5,732 nt of DNA from contig JAOZRQ010000460.1 of the NCBI GenBank assembly GCA_029940115.1, forward strand, positions 1-5,732. The letters run 5' to 3'. Source of the stretch: Desulfobacterales bacterium. Its GTDB lineage: Bacteria > Desulfobacterota > Desulfobacteria > Desulfobacterales > 4be13. A program made the translations under genes and the position numbers. Below, piece after piece: positions 4,862 through 5,732 of the stretch. The notes beneath the pieces were generated by a model, which searched no databases, was not told the DNA's origin, and saw only the letters and a program-made list of their open reading frames with translations. Every line of letters begins with the position of its first letter. The first letter of the stretch is position 1.

Positions 4862-5503
4862 ATGGGAATACAGGAAAGAAAAGAACGGGAAAGGGAAAGA
4901 CGCCGGCAACAGATAATGGTTGCCGCAAAACGGGTGTTCTCTGACAGAGGGTTCAACAAGACCACCATGGAAGACATTGCCAGGGAGGCGGAACTCAGCC
5001 CGGGAACACTTTACCTCTATTTCAAAAACAAGGATGAACTCTTCTCTTCCCTTTCCATCAGAATTCTCCAATACCTGAATCTCAGATTGGAACATGTGGT
5101 GAACGATGAAAAGGACATGGGGCCTGACGAGAAAATAGAGGCATTGAAAGAGGTGATGTATGATGTCTATGAATTTGATCCCTTAATCCTTATTAACATG
5201 TTCCATCTTCAATCAAGTGACACCCTGAAAAACTTGTCCCCCCAGCTGCTTTCCAATATTAAGGAATTGTCCCGCAACTCCCTCGGCCTGATGGCCAGGA
5301 TATTTGAAGAGGGAACAGAGAATGACCAATTCATTGACAGACATCCTATGGCCTTTGCGGATATTATGTGGGCAATCTTTTCGGGTGTGGTACTCTGGGA
5401 GGAAAGCAAGCGGATCATCAATGAAGACAAAAATTATTTGAAAGAGACGCTTGAAATCGCATTTGACATATTCGCGAGGGGGATAAAGAAGGTTGAAACT
5501 TGA
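4862..5503 (+). CDS. TetR/AcrR-family transcriptional regulator
   Basis: The 213-residue protein starts with a very basic run (residues 6-16). A canonical TetR N-terminal DNA-binding domain follows (about 16-62): IMVAAKRVFSDRGFNKTT, then the helix-turn-helix MEDIAREAELSPGTLYLYF with KNKDEL closing it. Residues about 65-210 form the all-helical ligand-binding and dimerisation part, which is not specific enough to name a ligand. Proteins of this family are usually cytosolic dimeric repressors released by a small molecule such as a lipid, acyl-CoA or drug. The start codon lacks a clear Shine-Dalgarno sequence (cggttcag precedes it), so translation may be weak, but the next Met (residue 19) would cut the domain. 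No co-directional target gene is visible. The stop codon lies inside a heptamer repeat tract. Confidence 0.93.
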   Translation: MGIQERKERERERRRQQIMVAAKRVFSDRGFNKTTMEDIAREAELSPGTLYLYFKNKDELFSSLSIRILQYLNLRLEHVVNDEKDMGPDEKIEALKEVMYDVYEFDPLILINMFHLQSSDTLKNLSPQLLSNIKELSRNSLGLMARIFEEGTENDQFIDRHPMAFADIMWAIFSGVVLWEESKRIINEDKNYLKETLEIAFDIFARGIKKVET

Positions 5504-5531
5504 GACTTGAAACTTTGACTTGAACTTTGAA
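5497..5531. repeat. AACTTGA heptamer tract over the tetR-type stop codon
   Basis: Consecutive 7-bp units aacttga, gacttga, aactttg, acttgaa and ctttgaa start inside the last codons of the regulator gene. The first unit contains its TGA stop (5501-5503). The tract is short and degenerate, but the period matches the other heptamer families of the window. Confidence 0.55.
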
Positions 5532-5559
5532 GCTAAAATTTGTAAGATTCCAAATTTCA

Positions 5560-5597
5560 GGAAACTTGGGTTTCCATCAGGATCAAACTTGGGTTTC
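5560..5597. repeat. Tandem 13-bp direct repeats with dyad symmetry
   Basis: aaacttgggtttc occurs at 5562-5574 and again at 5585-5597, 23 bp apart. The first copy sits in a longer dyad, ggaaac / gtttcc (5560-5565 with 5570-5575). Possible readings are a transcript end after the regulator gene (T-rich after the second copy), a paired protein-binding site, or another repeat family. Confidence 0.5.
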
Positions 5598-5678
5598 TTT
5601 GTCCGGGATAATAAGAAGAAATAGTGGATAAGTGTCTGAGGGGCGTATTTATGAGTTGGGGGAGTTTGCTGAGAACAG

Positions 5679-5698
5679 CCCGGCAATTCATTGCCGGG
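5679..5698. repeat. GC-rich REP-like hairpin
   Basis: cccggcaa (5679-5686) pairs with ttgccggg (5691-5698) around a 4-nt loop. No T-tract follows, so it is more like a REP palindrome than an intrinsic terminator. Confidence 0.5.
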
Positions 5699-5732
5699 GT
5701 GAGTTGACAGAAGCCCCCGAGTCCCGCAGGGA

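Larger units (their letters stand above)
5504..5732. other. 3' intergenic stretch with no gene seen
   Basis: No open frame with a start site and protein-like composition is visible on either strand. The stretch holds the end of the heptamer tract, a pair of 13-bp direct repeats that are also hairpins (5560-5597), and a GC-rich hairpin (5679-5698). The next gene presumably begins beyond the window. Confidence 0.5.

Noticed and set aside
5213..5686. Minus-strand 157-codon frame opposite the TetR-family gene
   Set aside because: It runs antisense through a confident gene and repeat DNA, with no ribosome site or recognisable domain.

Overview
The window comes from a Gram-negative bacterium, because it carries lpxB of lipid A synthesis and two genes with export or lipoprotein-type signal peptides. 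The mix of moderate-GC genes with AT-rich promoters and gaps crowded with 7-bp tandem repeats and palindromic elements suggests a Desulfobacterota-type genome. That placement is inference from style only; no rRNA or taxon-specific marker is present.

Layout. Positions 1-400 hold no convincing gene: an AT-rich stretch with a possible promoter, then about 250 bp that may contain a decayed reading-frame remnant. lpxB (401-1717, +) is complete, but two repeat tracts sit in frame inside it. Between 1718 and 1990 are REP-like palindromes. On the minus strand lies a secreted caspase-fold (C14-like) protease (1991-2851). From 2886 to 3611 there is about 725 bp of non-coding DNA made almost entirely of repeats: a GC-type repeat zone, a 178-bp element with long terminal inverted repeats, an array of ~37-bp stem-loop units, and a 174-bp near-palindromic element that interrupts that array. 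A second minus-strand gene (3616-4197) encodes an unrecognised putative lipoprotein. It is followed by a 155-bp heptamer satellite (TCACGNN, 4372-4526) and a 133-bp nested hairpin element (4615-4747). A TetR/AcrR-family regulator (4862-5503, +) closes the gene content. The last 229 bp hold more heptamers and hairpins.

How the genes fit together. No operon is evident. lpxB stands alone rather than inside the usual fabZ-lpxA-lpxB type cluster. The two minus-strand envelope proteins point the same way but are separated by about 765 bp of repeats, so cotranscription is uncertain. The TetR gene has its own AT-rich promoter region, and its target is not visible.

The most striking signal is the repeat biology. 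Several unrelated sequence families (TCACGNN, AATCCGA, AACTTGA, NNACGGG) share the same 7-bp period. At least two of them have entered the lpxB coding frame. Several distinct hairpin or miniature-element families fill the intergenic space.
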